64,000 nucleotides of DNA, taken from positions 62,001-126,000 of the forward strand of contig NZ_BTHK01000002.1 of assembly GCF_033242365.1 (NCBI RefSeq), given 5' to 3'. Below, in pieces: positions 1 through 7,873 of the stretch. This stretch comes from Lachnoanaerobaculum sanguinis. GTDB lineage: Bacteria; Bacillota; Clostridia; Lachnospirales; Lachnospiraceae. Position 1 is the first letter of the stretch. Every line of letters starts with the position of its first letter. Both the position numbers and the translations under genes were made by a program. The notes beneath the pieces were generated by a model. It made no database searches. It saw only the letters and a program-made list of their open reading frames with translations, and was not told the origin of the DNA.

Positions 1-1
1 C

Positions 2-718
2 TACAGATTTGCCAAAGAGGCAGGCTTAAGTGTAAGTAAGCTCTATCCTTCTTTAGTACCTTTTAACATAGAGGGCGAGAGAATAAAGGCATTACAGGGG
101 CTTTCTTTAAAGAATATCCATGCTTATATCTACAATGACAAAAAGCTTGTATATGATGAATTCGGTGAAATGCTTTTCACACATTTCGGAGTGAGCGGAC
201 CTGTAATAATATCCGCATCTGCAGTTATCGGAAACAAAAATATAAAAGGCTACAGACTAAGCATTGATTTAAAGCCGGCTCTGGATGATGAAAAGCTTGA
301 TGAAAGAATTCTACGAGATTTTGCGGAGCAAAAAAATAAAAGTTTGAAAAACTCTTTAAATAAGCTCTTTCCTGCAAAGCTGATAGATGAGGTTATATAT
401 CAAAGTAAGCTCGATCCCGATAAAAAGGTGAACCTACTTACAAAAGAGGAAAGACACAGTCTTGTTCATGCTACAAAAAATCTTGAATATGTGATAAGCT
501 CTACAAGAGGCTTTAATGAAGCTATAATAACAAAGGGTGGAGTTGAAGTTTCACAAATAAATCCGAAGACTATGGAATCAAAGAAAATAAAGGGTTTGTT
601 CTTTGCAGGTGAGGTGCTTGATTTGGATGCATTCACAGGCGGTTATAATCTACAGATAGCATGGTCAACAGGATATGCGGCAGGAGAAGGAGCGGGAAAT
701 GAACAGTATAGCGATTGA
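2..718 (+). CDS. NAD(P)/FAD-dependent oxidoreductase, HI0933/YhiN family (5' end missing)
   Basis: This is the C-terminal part of a flavoprotein cut by the left window edge; the frame is open from base 2. The motif GEMLFTHFGVSGP (about residues 56-68 of the visible part) and the C-terminal stretch GLFFAGEVLDLDAFTGGYNLQ-type FAD-binding end (about 198-220) are typical of the HI0933/BaiN-like family, which keeps an FAD-binding Rossmann fold split by an inserted domain. The N-terminal GxGxxG dinucleotide fold lies outside the window. The last 20 bases overlap cmk, whose ribosome binding site is inside this gene, so the two are translationally coupled. The physiological substrate of this family is not established in Clostridia. 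Confidence 0.85.
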   Translation, partial: YRFAKEAGLSVSKLYPSLVPFNIEGERIKALQGLSLKNIHAYIYNDKKLVYDEFGEMLFTHFGVSGPVIISASAVIGNKNIKGYRLSIDLKPALDDEKLDERILRDFAEQKNKSLKNSLNKLFPAKLIDEVIYQSKLDPDKKVNLLTKEERHSLVHATKNLEYVISSTRGFNEAIITKGGVEVSQINPKTMESKKIKGLFFAGEVLDLDAFTGGYNLQIAWSTGYAAGEGAGNEQYSD

Positions 719-1364
719 CGGACCTGCGGGAGCGGGTAAATCGAGTATAGCAAAGGCTTTAAGTAAAAGACTCGGATATATTTATATAGACACAGGTGCA
801 ATGTACAGAGCTGTGGCACTTTTCTTTTTGGAGAATAATGTGGCGGACGGTACGGACAGCAGAATCGAATCTTTGTTGGACAAGCTTGAGATAAGCATAA
901 AGTACGAAGACGGTGCACAGAAAGTTATCCTAAACGGAGAAGATGTAACAGGTAAGTTAAGACTTGAAGAGATAGGAAAACTGGCAAGTAAATTCAGTGC
1001 AATAGGCAGTGTGAGAGAAAAGCTGGTGGCACTTCAAAGAAAACTTGCACAAAAAGAAAATGTGGTGATGGACGGCAGAGATATAGGTACTGTAGTACTT
1101 CCTAATGCCGATTTAAAGATTTATTTAAGTGCAAGTTCAAAAGTCAGAGCTAAAAGAAGATATCTGGAACTTTTAGAAAAGGGACAGACGGATTTGGACA
1201 TAAATGATATAGAGGATGAGATAATAAAAAGGGATGAAGCCGATATGAACAGAGAGATTTCACCTTTAAAGCAGGCTGATGATGCCTATTATCTGGATTC
1301 ATCCGATATGACACTTGAAGAGGTGGTATCAAAGATACTGTCGATGGTAAAAGAGGAAAGATGA
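699..1364 (+). CDS. cmk: (d)CMP kinase
   Basis: Cytidylate kinase phosphorylates CMP and dCMP to the diphosphates in the cytoplasm. The 221-residue protein opens with the P-loop GPAGAGKSS at residues 8-16 and carries the family sequence DGRDIGTVV in the middle and a RDEADMNRE-type lid region, matching the usual length of about 220. I chose ATG 699 rather than the upstream ATG 675 because 699 is preceded by AAGGAG six bases away and the family begins with MxxIAIDGPAGAGKS. It overlaps the preceding flavoprotein gene and shares an ATGA junction with ispH. The cmk-ispH-rpsA order is common in Clostridia. Confidence 0.95.
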   Translation: MNSIAIDGPAGAGKSSIAKALSKRLGYIYIDTGAMYRAVALFFLENNVADGTDSRIESLLDKLEISIKYEDGAQKVILNGEDVTGKLRLEEIGKLASKFSAIGSVREKLVALQRKLAQKENVVMDGRDIGTVVLPNADLKIYLSASSKVRAKRRYLELLEKGQTDLDINDIEDEIIKRDEADMNREISPLKQADDAYYLDSSDMTLEEVVSKILSMVKEER

Positions 1365-2209
1365 AAGTCGAATTAGCAAAAAGTGCCGGTTTTTGCTTCG
1401 GAGTTGAAAAAGCGGTAAACACCGTGTATGAAGAAGCCAAAAAAGGCAATGATATAGTCTATACTCTGGGACCCATAATTCACAATGAGGAAGTTGTGAA
1501 GGATATGAAAAAAAGAGGTGTGGAGGCCGTGAAGATAGAAGATTTGGCTTCACTGCCGAAAGGCACTGTAATCATACGCTCACATGGGGTAAGCAGAGAG
1601 ATATTTAATTTTGTAAAAAACAGCGGACATAGAGTGGTAGATGCCACCTGTCCTTTTGTTAAAAAAATTCATGCCATAGTTTCCGTACAAAGCGGTAAAG
1701 GAAAAACTGTGGTAATAATCGGAAATCCCGAGCATCCTGAAGTGATGGGAATAAGAGGCTGGGGAGATGAAAATACCTATGCGGTTGAAAATATCGAACA
1801 ATTTATAAATTTAGAATTAAAAAAAGATAAAGAAATAATAATTGTAGCTCAAACGACATTTAATCATAAAAAATTTCAAGAAATCATTGATAAAATATCG
1901 CTTTTGGGTTATGATGTAAGATGTTTTAATACGATTTGCAATGCAACACAGGAAAGACAAGCTGAGGCAAAAAATATAGCATCAAATGTGGATGCCATGA
2001 TAGTTATCGGAGACAAAAAAAGCTCCAATACAGGCAAGCTTGTGGAAATATGTCAGGAAGAATGTAAGAATACAGTTTTTATTCAAACTCTTGAAGACCT
2101 AGATTATGATGCTTTACTTTCTGTGGATAGTGTAGGTATTACGGCAGGGGCGTCAACCCCAAAACATATCATTGAGGAGGTTCAAAATATTGTCAGATCT
2201 AAGTTTTGA
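1361..2209 (+). CDS. ispH: 4-hydroxy-3-methylbut-2-enyl diphosphate reductase
   Basis: IspH performs the last step of the MEP isoprenoid pathway, reducing HMBPP to IPP and DMAPP with a 4Fe-4S cluster. The three cluster cysteines are visible at C12 (AGFCFGV), C97 (DATCPFV) and C193 (NTICNAT), with substrate histidines at H41 and H75 and the PEHPEV motif near residue 125. Length (282) is normal. It starts on the ATGA overlap with the cmk stop codon. In many Clostridia this gene is fused to an S1-domain gene; here the two remain separate, and the next gene begins inside its last 20 bases in another frame. Confidence 0.96.
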   Translation: MKVELAKSAGFCFGVEKAVNTVYEEAKKGNDIVYTLGPIIHNEEVVKDMKKRGVEAVKIEDLASLPKGTVIIRSHGVSREIFNFVKNSGHRVVDATCPFVKKIHAIVSVQSGKGKTVVIIGNPEHPEVMGIRGWGDENTYAVENIEQFINLELKKDKEIIIVAQTTFNHKKFQEIIDKISLLGYDVRCFNTICNATQERQAEAKNIASNVDAMIVIGDKKSSNTGKLVEICQEECKNTVFIQTLEDLDYDALLSVDSVGITAGASTPKHIIEEVQNIVRSKF

Positions 2210-3296
2210 ACAAATGTTAGATGAGTCATTCAAGACTCTACACACGGGAGAAGTTGTCAACGGTAAGGTAATTGATGTTAAGGAAGATCAGATCATTCTT
2301 AATGTCGGATTTAAGTCAGATGGTATCATCACAAGAAGTGAATATAGTAATGACAACGGTTTAGATTTAAGAACAGTTGTAAATGTCGGTGATGACATGG
2401 AAGCAAAAGTCTTAAAGATAAACGACGGAGAAGGTCAGGTTCTCCTCTCATACAAGAGATTGGCTCAAGATAGAGGTAATAAGAAGCTTGAGGATGCTTT
2501 CAACAACCATGAGGTTCTTACAGGAAAAGTTGTACAGGTAGTTGAGGGTGGTCTCAGTGTAGTGGTAGAGGATGCAAGAGTATTTATACCTGCATCACTT
2601 GTATCAGATACATTTGAAAGAGATTTATCTAAATATAAGGATACAGAGATTGAGTTCGTTATCACAGAGTTCAATCCTAAGAGAAGAAGAATCATCGGTG
2701 ACAGAAAGCAGCTTCTTGTAGCTAAGAAGGAAGAGCAGAAGAAGGCTTTATTTGAGAAGATAACACCGGGTGATGTAATTGAAGGTACAGTAAAGAATGT
2801 TACAGATTTCGGAGCATTTGTTGACCTTGGTGGTGCAGACGGTCTTTTACATATCTCAGAGATGAGCTGGGGTAGAGTAGAGAATCCAAAGAAGGTATTT
2901 AAGTCAGGTGATACCGTTACAGCCTTCATTAAGGATATCTCAGGTGAGAAGATCGCACTTTCAATGAAGTTCCCTGATCAGAATCCATGGCTTGACGCTG
3001 AAGAGAAGTTCGCACGTGGTAATGTTGTTAAGGGTAAAGTTGCAAGAATGACAGATTTCGGAGCATTCGTTGAGATTTCAAACGGTGTTGATGCATTGTT
3101 GCATGTATCTCAGATTTCACATGACCATGTTGAAAAACCTTCAGATGTACTTAAGGTAGGAGATGAGGTTGAGGCTGTTATCGTTGAGTTCAATGAGGCA
3201 GACAAGAAGATCTCATTAAGTATCAAGGCTTTGACACAGGCAAATGAAGAGCTTGAGAAAGAGAACGCAAGAACTTCAGAGTCTGTTGAAGAATAA
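2190..3296 (+). CDS. rpsA: Ribosomal protein S1 (four S1 domains)
   Basis: The 368-residue protein holds four consecutive S1/OB-fold RNA-binding domains, starting at about residues 17, 101, 190 and 275; the last two contain the canonical TDFGAFV motif. This matches the short S1 forms of Firmicutes that bind mRNA during initiation. I place the start at TTG 2190 because GAGGAGG sits nine bases upstream; an in-frame TTG at 2172 lacks a binding site and overlaps the Shine-Dalgarno itself. The gene overlaps ispH by 20 bases. Codon use is distinctly highly expressed type (GTT, AAG, TCA enriched compared with neighbours). A terminator follows directly. Confidence 0.9.
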   Translation: MSDLSFEQMLDESFKTLHTGEVVNGKVIDVKEDQIILNVGFKSDGIITRSEYSNDNGLDLRTVVNVGDDMEAKVLKINDGEGQVLLSYKRLAQDRGNKKLEDAFNNHEVLTGKVVQVVEGGLSVVVEDARVFIPASLVSDTFERDLSKYKDTEIEFVITEFNPKRRRIIGDRKQLLVAKKEEQKKALFEKITPGDVIEGTVKNVTDFGAFVDLGGADGLLHISEMSWGRVENPKKVFKSGDTVTAFIKDISGEKIALSMKFPDQNPWLDAEEKFARGNVVKGKVARMTDFGAFVEISNGVDALLHVSQISHDHVEKPSDVLKVGDEVEAVIVEFNEADKKISLSIKALTQANEELEKENARTSESVEE

Positions 3297-3315
3297 TAAA
3301 TACTTTAGTTTATAC

Positions 3316-3348
3316 AAGGTCGTAGGTGTTTTCATCTGCGACCTTTTT
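3316..3348 (+). terminator. Intrinsic terminator after rpsA
   Basis: A ten-base arm AAGGTCGTAG pairs with CTGCGACCTT (one G-T pair) around a ten-base loop and runs into TTTTT. It closes the flavoprotein-cmk-ispH-rpsA operon. Confidence 0.85.
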
Positions 3349-3370
3349 AACGGAAAAAATAAGGAGATGT

Positions 3371-4216
3371 ATGAAGAGAAATTATAAAAATGTAGTATTT
3401 TGGTGCATTGTAGTTGCACTTTTATATCTTAGCTATGAGTGGCTAAGTGATGTTATATTCAGAGGCTTTAATTATCTGGATGTAAAATATATGATAGTAC
3501 CTGATGCACTTTTGCCGAGCATAAATGCTTTTGTAGATACATTGATATCGGTGGTACTTATTGTTATCTATCTGATATTGGCTATATTTATAGTTAAGAA
3601 GCATGAAAAAGGAATTAAGCTCGGATTTGTAAAAGGGTTTATTTTCTGTATTGTAATGGGATTTGCATTCTATGGTATAGCAGGCCTTTGGTTTGAAATA
3701 GTTGACAGATTTTTGGTATCAATACCTTTTATAGCAAAGAATGTGGAGTATTTTTCGGGAGTATATGACGATCTTGAGTCGGGAGCATATATCTGGTCAT
3801 TGCTTTCAATATCAATTATAGGACCGATAGTTGAAGAGATACTTTTCAGATTGCTCATTTTCAACTCACTTGAGAGAATAACAAAGAGCCCGTGGTTTGC
3901 AATAATTGTATCCGGAGTATTATTCGGTATCTGGCATATGATCTTTGTTCAGAGCGTGTATACAGCGATAATGGGCTGTATTATGGGACTTATTTACTAC
4001 AAGACAAGAAATATTTTTTACACGATTTTTATACATATGGTAAACAATACAATCGGAAATCTGCCTTCAGCTCTTGATACCGATTTGGTAAATACGGCTA
4101 TAAACCGTATATCATATGCAATGGTTATTCCGGCTGTTATTTTGCTTGTTATTTTTTGCTTAAAGAAACCTGAAAGCAGGGATACCGAATCCGAAACATA
4201 CACATACGGATTATAA
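3371..4216 (+). CDS. CPBP family intramembrane metalloprotease
   Basis: A 281-residue polytopic membrane protein of the CPBP (CAAX protease/bacteriocin-processing, Abi) family. The three catalytic motifs are visible: EEILFR (E155, E156, R160), FGIWH (H189) and HMVNN (H222, N226). Several hydrophobic segments lie at about residues 8-22, 55-75, 85-108, 140-152, 176-190, 196-210 and 245-270. ATG 3371 is preceded by AAGGAG; the longer frame back to 3326 runs through the terminator of the preceding operon and has no binding site. The substrate cannot be told from context; it stands alone in front of cbiG, with only five bases between them. Confidence 0.85.
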   Translation: MKRNYKNVVFWCIVVALLYLSYEWLSDVIFRGFNYLDVKYMIVPDALLPSINAFVDTLISVVLIVIYLILAIFIVKKHEKGIKLGFVKGFIFCIVMGFAFYGIAGLWFEIVDRFLVSIPFIAKNVEYFSGVYDDLESGAYIWSLLSISIIGPIVEEILFRLLIFNSLERITKSPWFAIIVSGVLFGIWHMIFVQSVYTAIMGCIMGLIYYKTRNIFYTIFIHMVNNTIGNLPSALDTDLVNTAINRISYAMVIPAVILLVIFCLKKPESRDTESETYTYGL

Positions 4217-4221
4217 AAGAT

Positions 4222-5223
4222 ATGAATATAACTGTTTTTTCATTTACAAAAAATGGTAAAGATATAAATATCAGATTGATGGATATATTGAAGAATAACA
4301 ATGTTTCATCATATACAATGTCAAAGTATATTTCAGACAGTAGAATGAAAGCCTTTACGGATTTGAAAGAAACCGTAAAGACACATTTTAGTGATGATGC
4401 AATTATTTTTGTCGGAGCTACAGGGATTGCGATAAGAAGCATTGCACCATATGTAAAAGATAAATTTAGCGATCCTGCGGTGCTGGTTATAGATGAGCTT
4501 GGAAGATATGTGATATCTCTGCTCTCAGGACATGTGGGTGGTGCCAATGAGTTGGCGGAATATATAGGAGGGGCACTTGGTGCCACTCCTATTATTACTA
4601 CAGCCACTGATATAAACGACACATTTGCGGTGGATGTATTTGCAAAAAAGCATAATTTAATAATCTCATCAAGAAAACTTGCAAAGGATGTGAGTGCCGC
4701 ATTGCTTGATAAAAAGTCGGTGGATATTGACAGTGATATTGAAAGCATAAATGTGGAAGATATCAAAAAGAAATTGAATCCTTTAAATGCGGACTGTGAG
4801 CTAAAGGTAAGGATTACCGACAGAACTTATGATGACAATGTACTGACTCTTATACCCAAGGATATATATCTTGGTGTAGGATGTAAAAAAAATACGGATA
4901 CACAAAAAATGTGGGATTTTGTAAATGAAGTAATGAAAGAAGAAGGCATTGATATAAGAGCCGTGAAGGCGGTAGGCAGCATTGATATAAAGAAAGATGA
5001 AAATGCAATCAAAGAACTTGCCAATAGACTCTCGGTTCCTTTTAATACTTTTTCAAAGGATGAACTGAACGAGGTTGAAGGAGAGTTTAACGAGTCCGAT
5101 TTTGTAAAACAGACTGTAGGTGTAGGGAATGTATGTGAAAGATCGGTTCTTATACAGTGCAATAATCTGATACTGGGAAAAACGGCAAAAGACGGCATGA
5201 CTCTTGCTATAGGACGGGAATGA
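4222..5223 (+). CDS. cbiG: Cobalt-precorrin 5A hydrolase-like protein (CbiG), orphan
   Basis: CbiG opens the delta-lactone ring of cobalt-precorrin-5A in anaerobic cobalamin synthesis. The 333-residue protein has the full family layout: N-terminal domain with FVGATGIAIRSIAPYV (about 54-69), the central LSGHVGGANELA segment (about 94-105), and the C-terminal domain beginning IYLGVGCKKNTD (about 213) and ending near GKTAKDGMTLAIGR. No other cbi/cob gene is near, so either the rest of the pathway is elsewhere or this copy has another role. The ATG follows the CPBP gene by five bases and has no strong ribosome binding site; the next small gene begins one base after its stop. Confidence 0.88.
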   Translation: MNITVFSFTKNGKDINIRLMDILKNNNVSSYTMSKYISDSRMKAFTDLKETVKTHFSDDAIIFVGATGIAIRSIAPYVKDKFSDPAVLVIDELGRYVISLLSGHVGGANELAEYIGGALGATPIITTATDINDTFAVDVFAKKHNLIISSRKLAKDVSAALLDKKSVDIDSDIESINVEDIKKKLNPLNADCELKVRITDRTYDDNVLTLIPKDIYLGVGCKKNTDTQKMWDFVNEVMKEEGIDIRAVKAVGSIDIKKDENAIKELANRLSVPFNTFSKDELNEVEGEFNESDFVKQTVGVGNVCERSVLIQCNNLILGKTAKDGMTLAIGRE

Positions 5224-5224
5224 T

Positions 5225-5473
5225 ATGGTATATCTTATAGTTGATAAAGAAAATGAAAATTATTCTGAAAAAATAAATTCTTATAAACTTTATTTGCAGA
5301 ATCTGTATCATGATGATGTGGAATGTATCATAGAAGACAACAGGGTAATTACACCTCTCGGCAAAGAGGGGGAAGCTTTGGAAGAAAAGGGAAGAATTGT
5401 CAGAAAGAAACTCTCATGTGCAAATGCGGTATATCTTTGGCGTGATAATGAGTTTACGGCATTAAAGATTTGA
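5225..5473 (+). CDS. Hypothetical small protein encoded directly after cbiG
   Basis: An 82-residue soluble protein I do not recognise. It is charged, has no membrane segment or signal peptide, and shows a pattern of short beta strands (MVYLIVDKE at the start, AVYLWRDNEFTALKI at the end). It begins one base after the cbiG stop codon, so it is very likely co-translated with cbiG. There is a single cysteine (in KLSCANAV). Its conservation next to cbiG in relatives would be the best clue to a function. Confidence 0.65.
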   Translation: MVYLIVDKENENYSEKINSYKLYLQNLYHDDVECIIEDNRVITPLGKEGEALEEKGRIVRKKLSCANAVYLWRDNEFTALKI

Positions 5474-5548
5474 CGGACAAATTATTAGACTATAAATACA
5501 GGTTATGCCAAATATAATAAAAATATTTTCGATATTAATAATTTCATA

Positions 5549-5577
5549 TTGCGAATATTTTTCTATTCATATATGAT
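5549..5577 (+). promoter_or_regulatory. Promoter of plsX-acpP
   Basis: TTGCGA (5549-5554) and TATGAT (5572-5577) are separated by 17 bases, a good sigma-A promoter, about 40 bases upstream of the plsX start. Confidence 0.75.
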
Positions 5578-5590
5578 ACAATGGTATCAA

Positions 5591-5603
5591 AGTAAAACTT
5601 ACT
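5591..5603. promoter_or_regulatory. Small inverted repeat downstream of the plsX promoter
   Basis: AGTAA-AAC-TTACT lies just past the predicted transcription start of plsX, a position suited to a repressor. It does not match the FapR consensus I know. It may be chance in AT-rich DNA. Confidence 0.3.
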
Positions 5604-5616
5604 TTCGAGGTGTGTT

Positions 5617-6609
5617 ATGGTTACAGTTGCATTAGATGCAATGGGTGGAGATTATTCACCCGAAGAAATAATAAAAGGGGCGTTTGATGCCTTAAAGAAA
5701 GATAAAGACATTAATGTTATTTTAGTCGGTAAGAAGGAGGTTTTAGAGGGGAAGATAACCGAAGAGTATAAGGACAGATGCAGTGCGGTTTACGCATCTG
5801 AGGTAATAACAAATGAGGAAGCACCTGTAGCGGCTATCAGAGCAAAGAAAGATTCATCAATAGTAGTGGGAATGAACCTTGTAAAGGAAGGTAAGGCGGA
5901 CGGATTTGTAAGCGCCGGAAGCACAGGAGCCGTTCTTGTAGGCGGACAGCTTATAGTAGGCAGGATTAAGGGAATACTCAGACCTGCATTGGCGCCGCTT
6001 ATTCCTACGGAAAAAGGTGTGTCTTTGCTTATAGACTGCGGTGCAAATGTGGATGCAAGGGCTGAACATCTGGTTCAGTTTGCCAGAATAGGTTCCTTGT
6101 ATATGGAAAAAGTAATAGGTATAAAAAATCCGAGAGTCGGCATTGTAAATATAGGTGCCGAGGAAGAAAAAGGAAATGCTCTTGTAAAAGAGACCATGCC
6201 GCTTTTGAAAGAATGTGACGATATCAACTTCATCGGCAGCGTAGAGTCAAGAGAGATACCTAAGGGCGGTGCCGATATTATAGTTTGTGAGGCATTTGTA
6301 GGTAATGTTATACTTAAGCTTTATGAAGGCCTGGGTTCTACACTGCTTGGTAAGATAAAAGATGCTTTGATGAAAAATGTCTTTACAAAGATAGGTGCAA
6401 TGATGATAAAATCATCATTAAAAGAGACATTAAAGTCTTTTGACGCAAGTGAATACGGCGGAGCGCCTTTACTTGGTTTGAACGGCCTTGTGGTAAAAGC
6501 ACATGGTAATTCAAAGGCAAATGAAATTTGTAATTCAATTTTACAATGCAAGAGCTTTAAAGAAGAAGCTTTGAGTGATATTATAAGAGAAAAAATGACA
6601 AAGAATTAG
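5617..6609 (+). CDS. plsX: Phosphate acyltransferase PlsX
   Basis: PlsX converts acyl-ACP and phosphate to acyl-phosphate, the acyl donor for PlsY in phospholipid synthesis; it is a peripheral membrane enzyme. The 330-residue protein starts with the family signature VALDAMGGDYSP and contains GFVSAGSTGAVL, LIDCGANVDAR and CEAFVGNVILKLYEG, all typical. Start ATG 5617 follows a GAGG site. It is followed by acpP after 13 bases, the standard plsX-acpP pair. Confidence 0.96.
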   Translation: MVTVALDAMGGDYSPEEIIKGAFDALKKDKDINVILVGKKEVLEGKITEEYKDRCSAVYASEVITNEEAPVAAIRAKKDSSIVVGMNLVKEGKADGFVSAGSTGAVLVGGQLIVGRIKGILRPALAPLIPTEKGVSLLIDCGANVDARAEHLVQFARIGSLYMEKVIGIKNPRVGIVNIGAEEEKGNALVKETMPLLKECDDINFIGSVESREIPKGGADIIVCEAFVGNVILKLYEGLGSTLLGKIKDALMKNVFTKIGAMMIKSSLKETLKSFDASEYGGAPLLGLNGLVVKAHGNSKANEICNSILQCKSFKEEALSDIIREKMTKN

Positions 6610-6622
6610 AATGGAGAAAAAA

Positions 6623-6856
6623 ATGGAGTTTGAGAAATTAAAGAAAATTATCGCTGAGGTTTTAAATATTGATGAGAGTACAATTGAGCTTAATTCAGCT
6701 TTTGTAGACGATTTGGGAGCCGATTCACTTGACCTGTTTGAGATTATTACAGGAATTGAAGAAGAATTTGAGCTTGAGATACCTCAGGAAGTTGCAGAGA
6801 ATATTCATACTGTAAATGATGCGGTAGAAGAAATAAAGAAGGCAACCGGTAACTGA
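6623..6856 (+). CDS. acpP: Acyl carrier protein
   Basis: A 77-residue acidic helical protein with the phosphopantetheine attachment motif GADSLDLFE; the modified serine is S35. It carries acyl chains for fatty acid and phospholipid synthesis and supplies acyl groups to PlsX encoded upstream. I chose ATG 6623 because GGAG at 6613-6616 is correctly spaced; an in-frame ATG at 6611 would contain that site and add only MEKK. The remaining fatty-acid synthesis genes are not in the window. Confidence 0.93.
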   Translation: MEFEKLKKIIAEVLNIDESTIELNSAFVDDLGADSLDLFEIITGIEEEFELEIPQEVAENIHTVNDAVEEIKKATGN

Positions 6857-6877
6857 CTCCTGTAGATAAGAGATAAT

Positions 6878-7145
6878 GAGGCTATTGTTAATTTGCCTAT
6901 CGATCTGTATAAATGTATAATCTTTTAATTTTACAATCCTTGTAGCGTTTAACACTTTCGCAAAGCGAGACAGGATTCAGCAGTCGAGGACCTGTTTGAG
7001 TGCAGTTCGCTGCTCTTCAAGCGAACAAACGAGTTCCGCAGACTGCGTAAAATCCTGCGAAGCTTTAAGAAAGTGTTGCGATTAGGATTGTAAAATAAAA
7101 GCTATTATATTGCAGAACGGTAGCTCCAAGTTAAATAGCCTCTTT
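6878..7145. repeat. Large nested inverted repeat between acpP and rnc
   Basis: The 318-base gap between acpP and rnc has no gene but is highly structured. Paired arms from outside in: GAGGCTATT (6878) with AATAGCCTC (7134-7142); TTTTACAATCCT (6929-6940) with AGGATTGTAAAA (7084-7095), a perfect 12-mer; AACACTTTC (6951-6959) with GAAAGTGTT (7069-7077); CAGGATT (6971-6977) with AATCCTG (7051-7057); CAGTC (6981) with GACTG (7041); GTTCGCT (7005-7011) with AGCGAAC (7020-7026). The outermost right arm runs into TTTT, so the whole can act as an acpP terminator. It may be a miniature inverted-repeat element, a structured RNA, or an RNase III site in the rnc leader. Confidence 0.8.
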
Positions 7146-7174
7146 TGTAAAATTAGAAATAGTAGAGGGTTTGT

Positions 7175-7873
7175 ATGAATAATAATTTAAATGAATTACA
7201 GGAATTATTAGGATATGAGTATAAGAATAAAGAGCTTTTGAGCCAGGCACTCACTCACAGTTCATATGCAAATGAGCATCAGCTCGGTAAAAACGGGTCA
7301 AATGAAAGACTTGAGTTTTTGGGAGATGCCGTGTTGGAGCTTGTAAGCAGTGAATTTTTCTATGGAGTCTACCCTGATAAACCTGAGGGTGAGCTTACAA
7401 AAATAAGAGCCGGTTTTGTCTGTGAAGCGGCTTTGGCGGACTGTGCCAAAAATATAAAACTCAGTAAGTTTTTAAAGCTTGGAAAAGGCGAGGAACATAC
7501 AGGCGGAAGGATGAGGCCGAGCATTATAAGTGATGCATTTGAGGCACTCATTGGCAGCATCTATTTAGATGGTGGTTTTGCTAATGCAAAAGAGGTGATT
7601 TTAAAATTCATTCTGAATGAATACGAAAATAAAGTCTTCTTTTATGATAGCAAGACTATATTACAGGAAGTGATTCAATCACAGGACTCAAAATCTGTAG
7701 AGTATACCCCGATATCTGAAGAGGGGCCCGATCATTTGAAAAAATTCGTAGTTGCGGTAAAAATTGACGGTAAAACAATAGGAATGGGAGAAGGTGTAAG
7801 CAAAAAGTCGGCGGAGCAGGCGGCAGCCTATGAAGCACTAAAAAAATTGGGGAAAATTGAAGGATGTATTTAA
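7175..7873 (+). CDS. rnc: Ribonuclease III
   Basis: RNase III cleaves double-stranded RNA in rRNA processing and mRNA control. The 232-residue protein has the catalytic signature NERLEFLGDAVLEL (residues 43-56), the second acidic motif SDAFEALIGSIYLDGG (about 115-130) and a C-terminal double-stranded RNA-binding domain ending KKSAEQAAAYEALKKLG. It starts at ATG 7175 after GAGGG. Its leader contains the large hairpin described separately, a possible autoregulatory cleavage site. It overlaps smc by ten bases. Confidence 0.96.
   Translation: MNNNLNELQELLGYEYKNKELLSQALTHSSYANEHQLGKNGSNERLEFLGDAVLELVSSEFFYGVYPDKPEGELTKIRAGFVCEAALADCAKNIKLSKFLKLGKGEEHTGGRMRPSIISDAFEALIGSIYLDGGFANAKEVILKFILNEYENKVFFYDSKTILQEVIQSQDSKSVEYTPISEEGPDHLKKFVVAVKIDGKTIGMGEGVSKKSAEQAAAYEALKKLGKIEGCI

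Noticed and set aside
2465..2929. Minus-strand open frame of 154 codons opposite rpsA
   Set aside because: Shadow of the S1 repeats; no start signal and no recognisable domain.
4149..4766. Minus-strand open frame of about 205 codons opposite cbiG
   Set aside because: It is antisense to clearly conserved CbiG and CPBP sequence, Ser/Ile-rich as expected of a shadow frame, and has no ribosome binding site.
6878..7145. The acpP-rnc hairpin read as a tRNA or a known riboswitch
   Set aside because: No cloverleaf, TTCGA arm or known aptamer core could be seen; the symmetry is that of a long nested inverted repeat.
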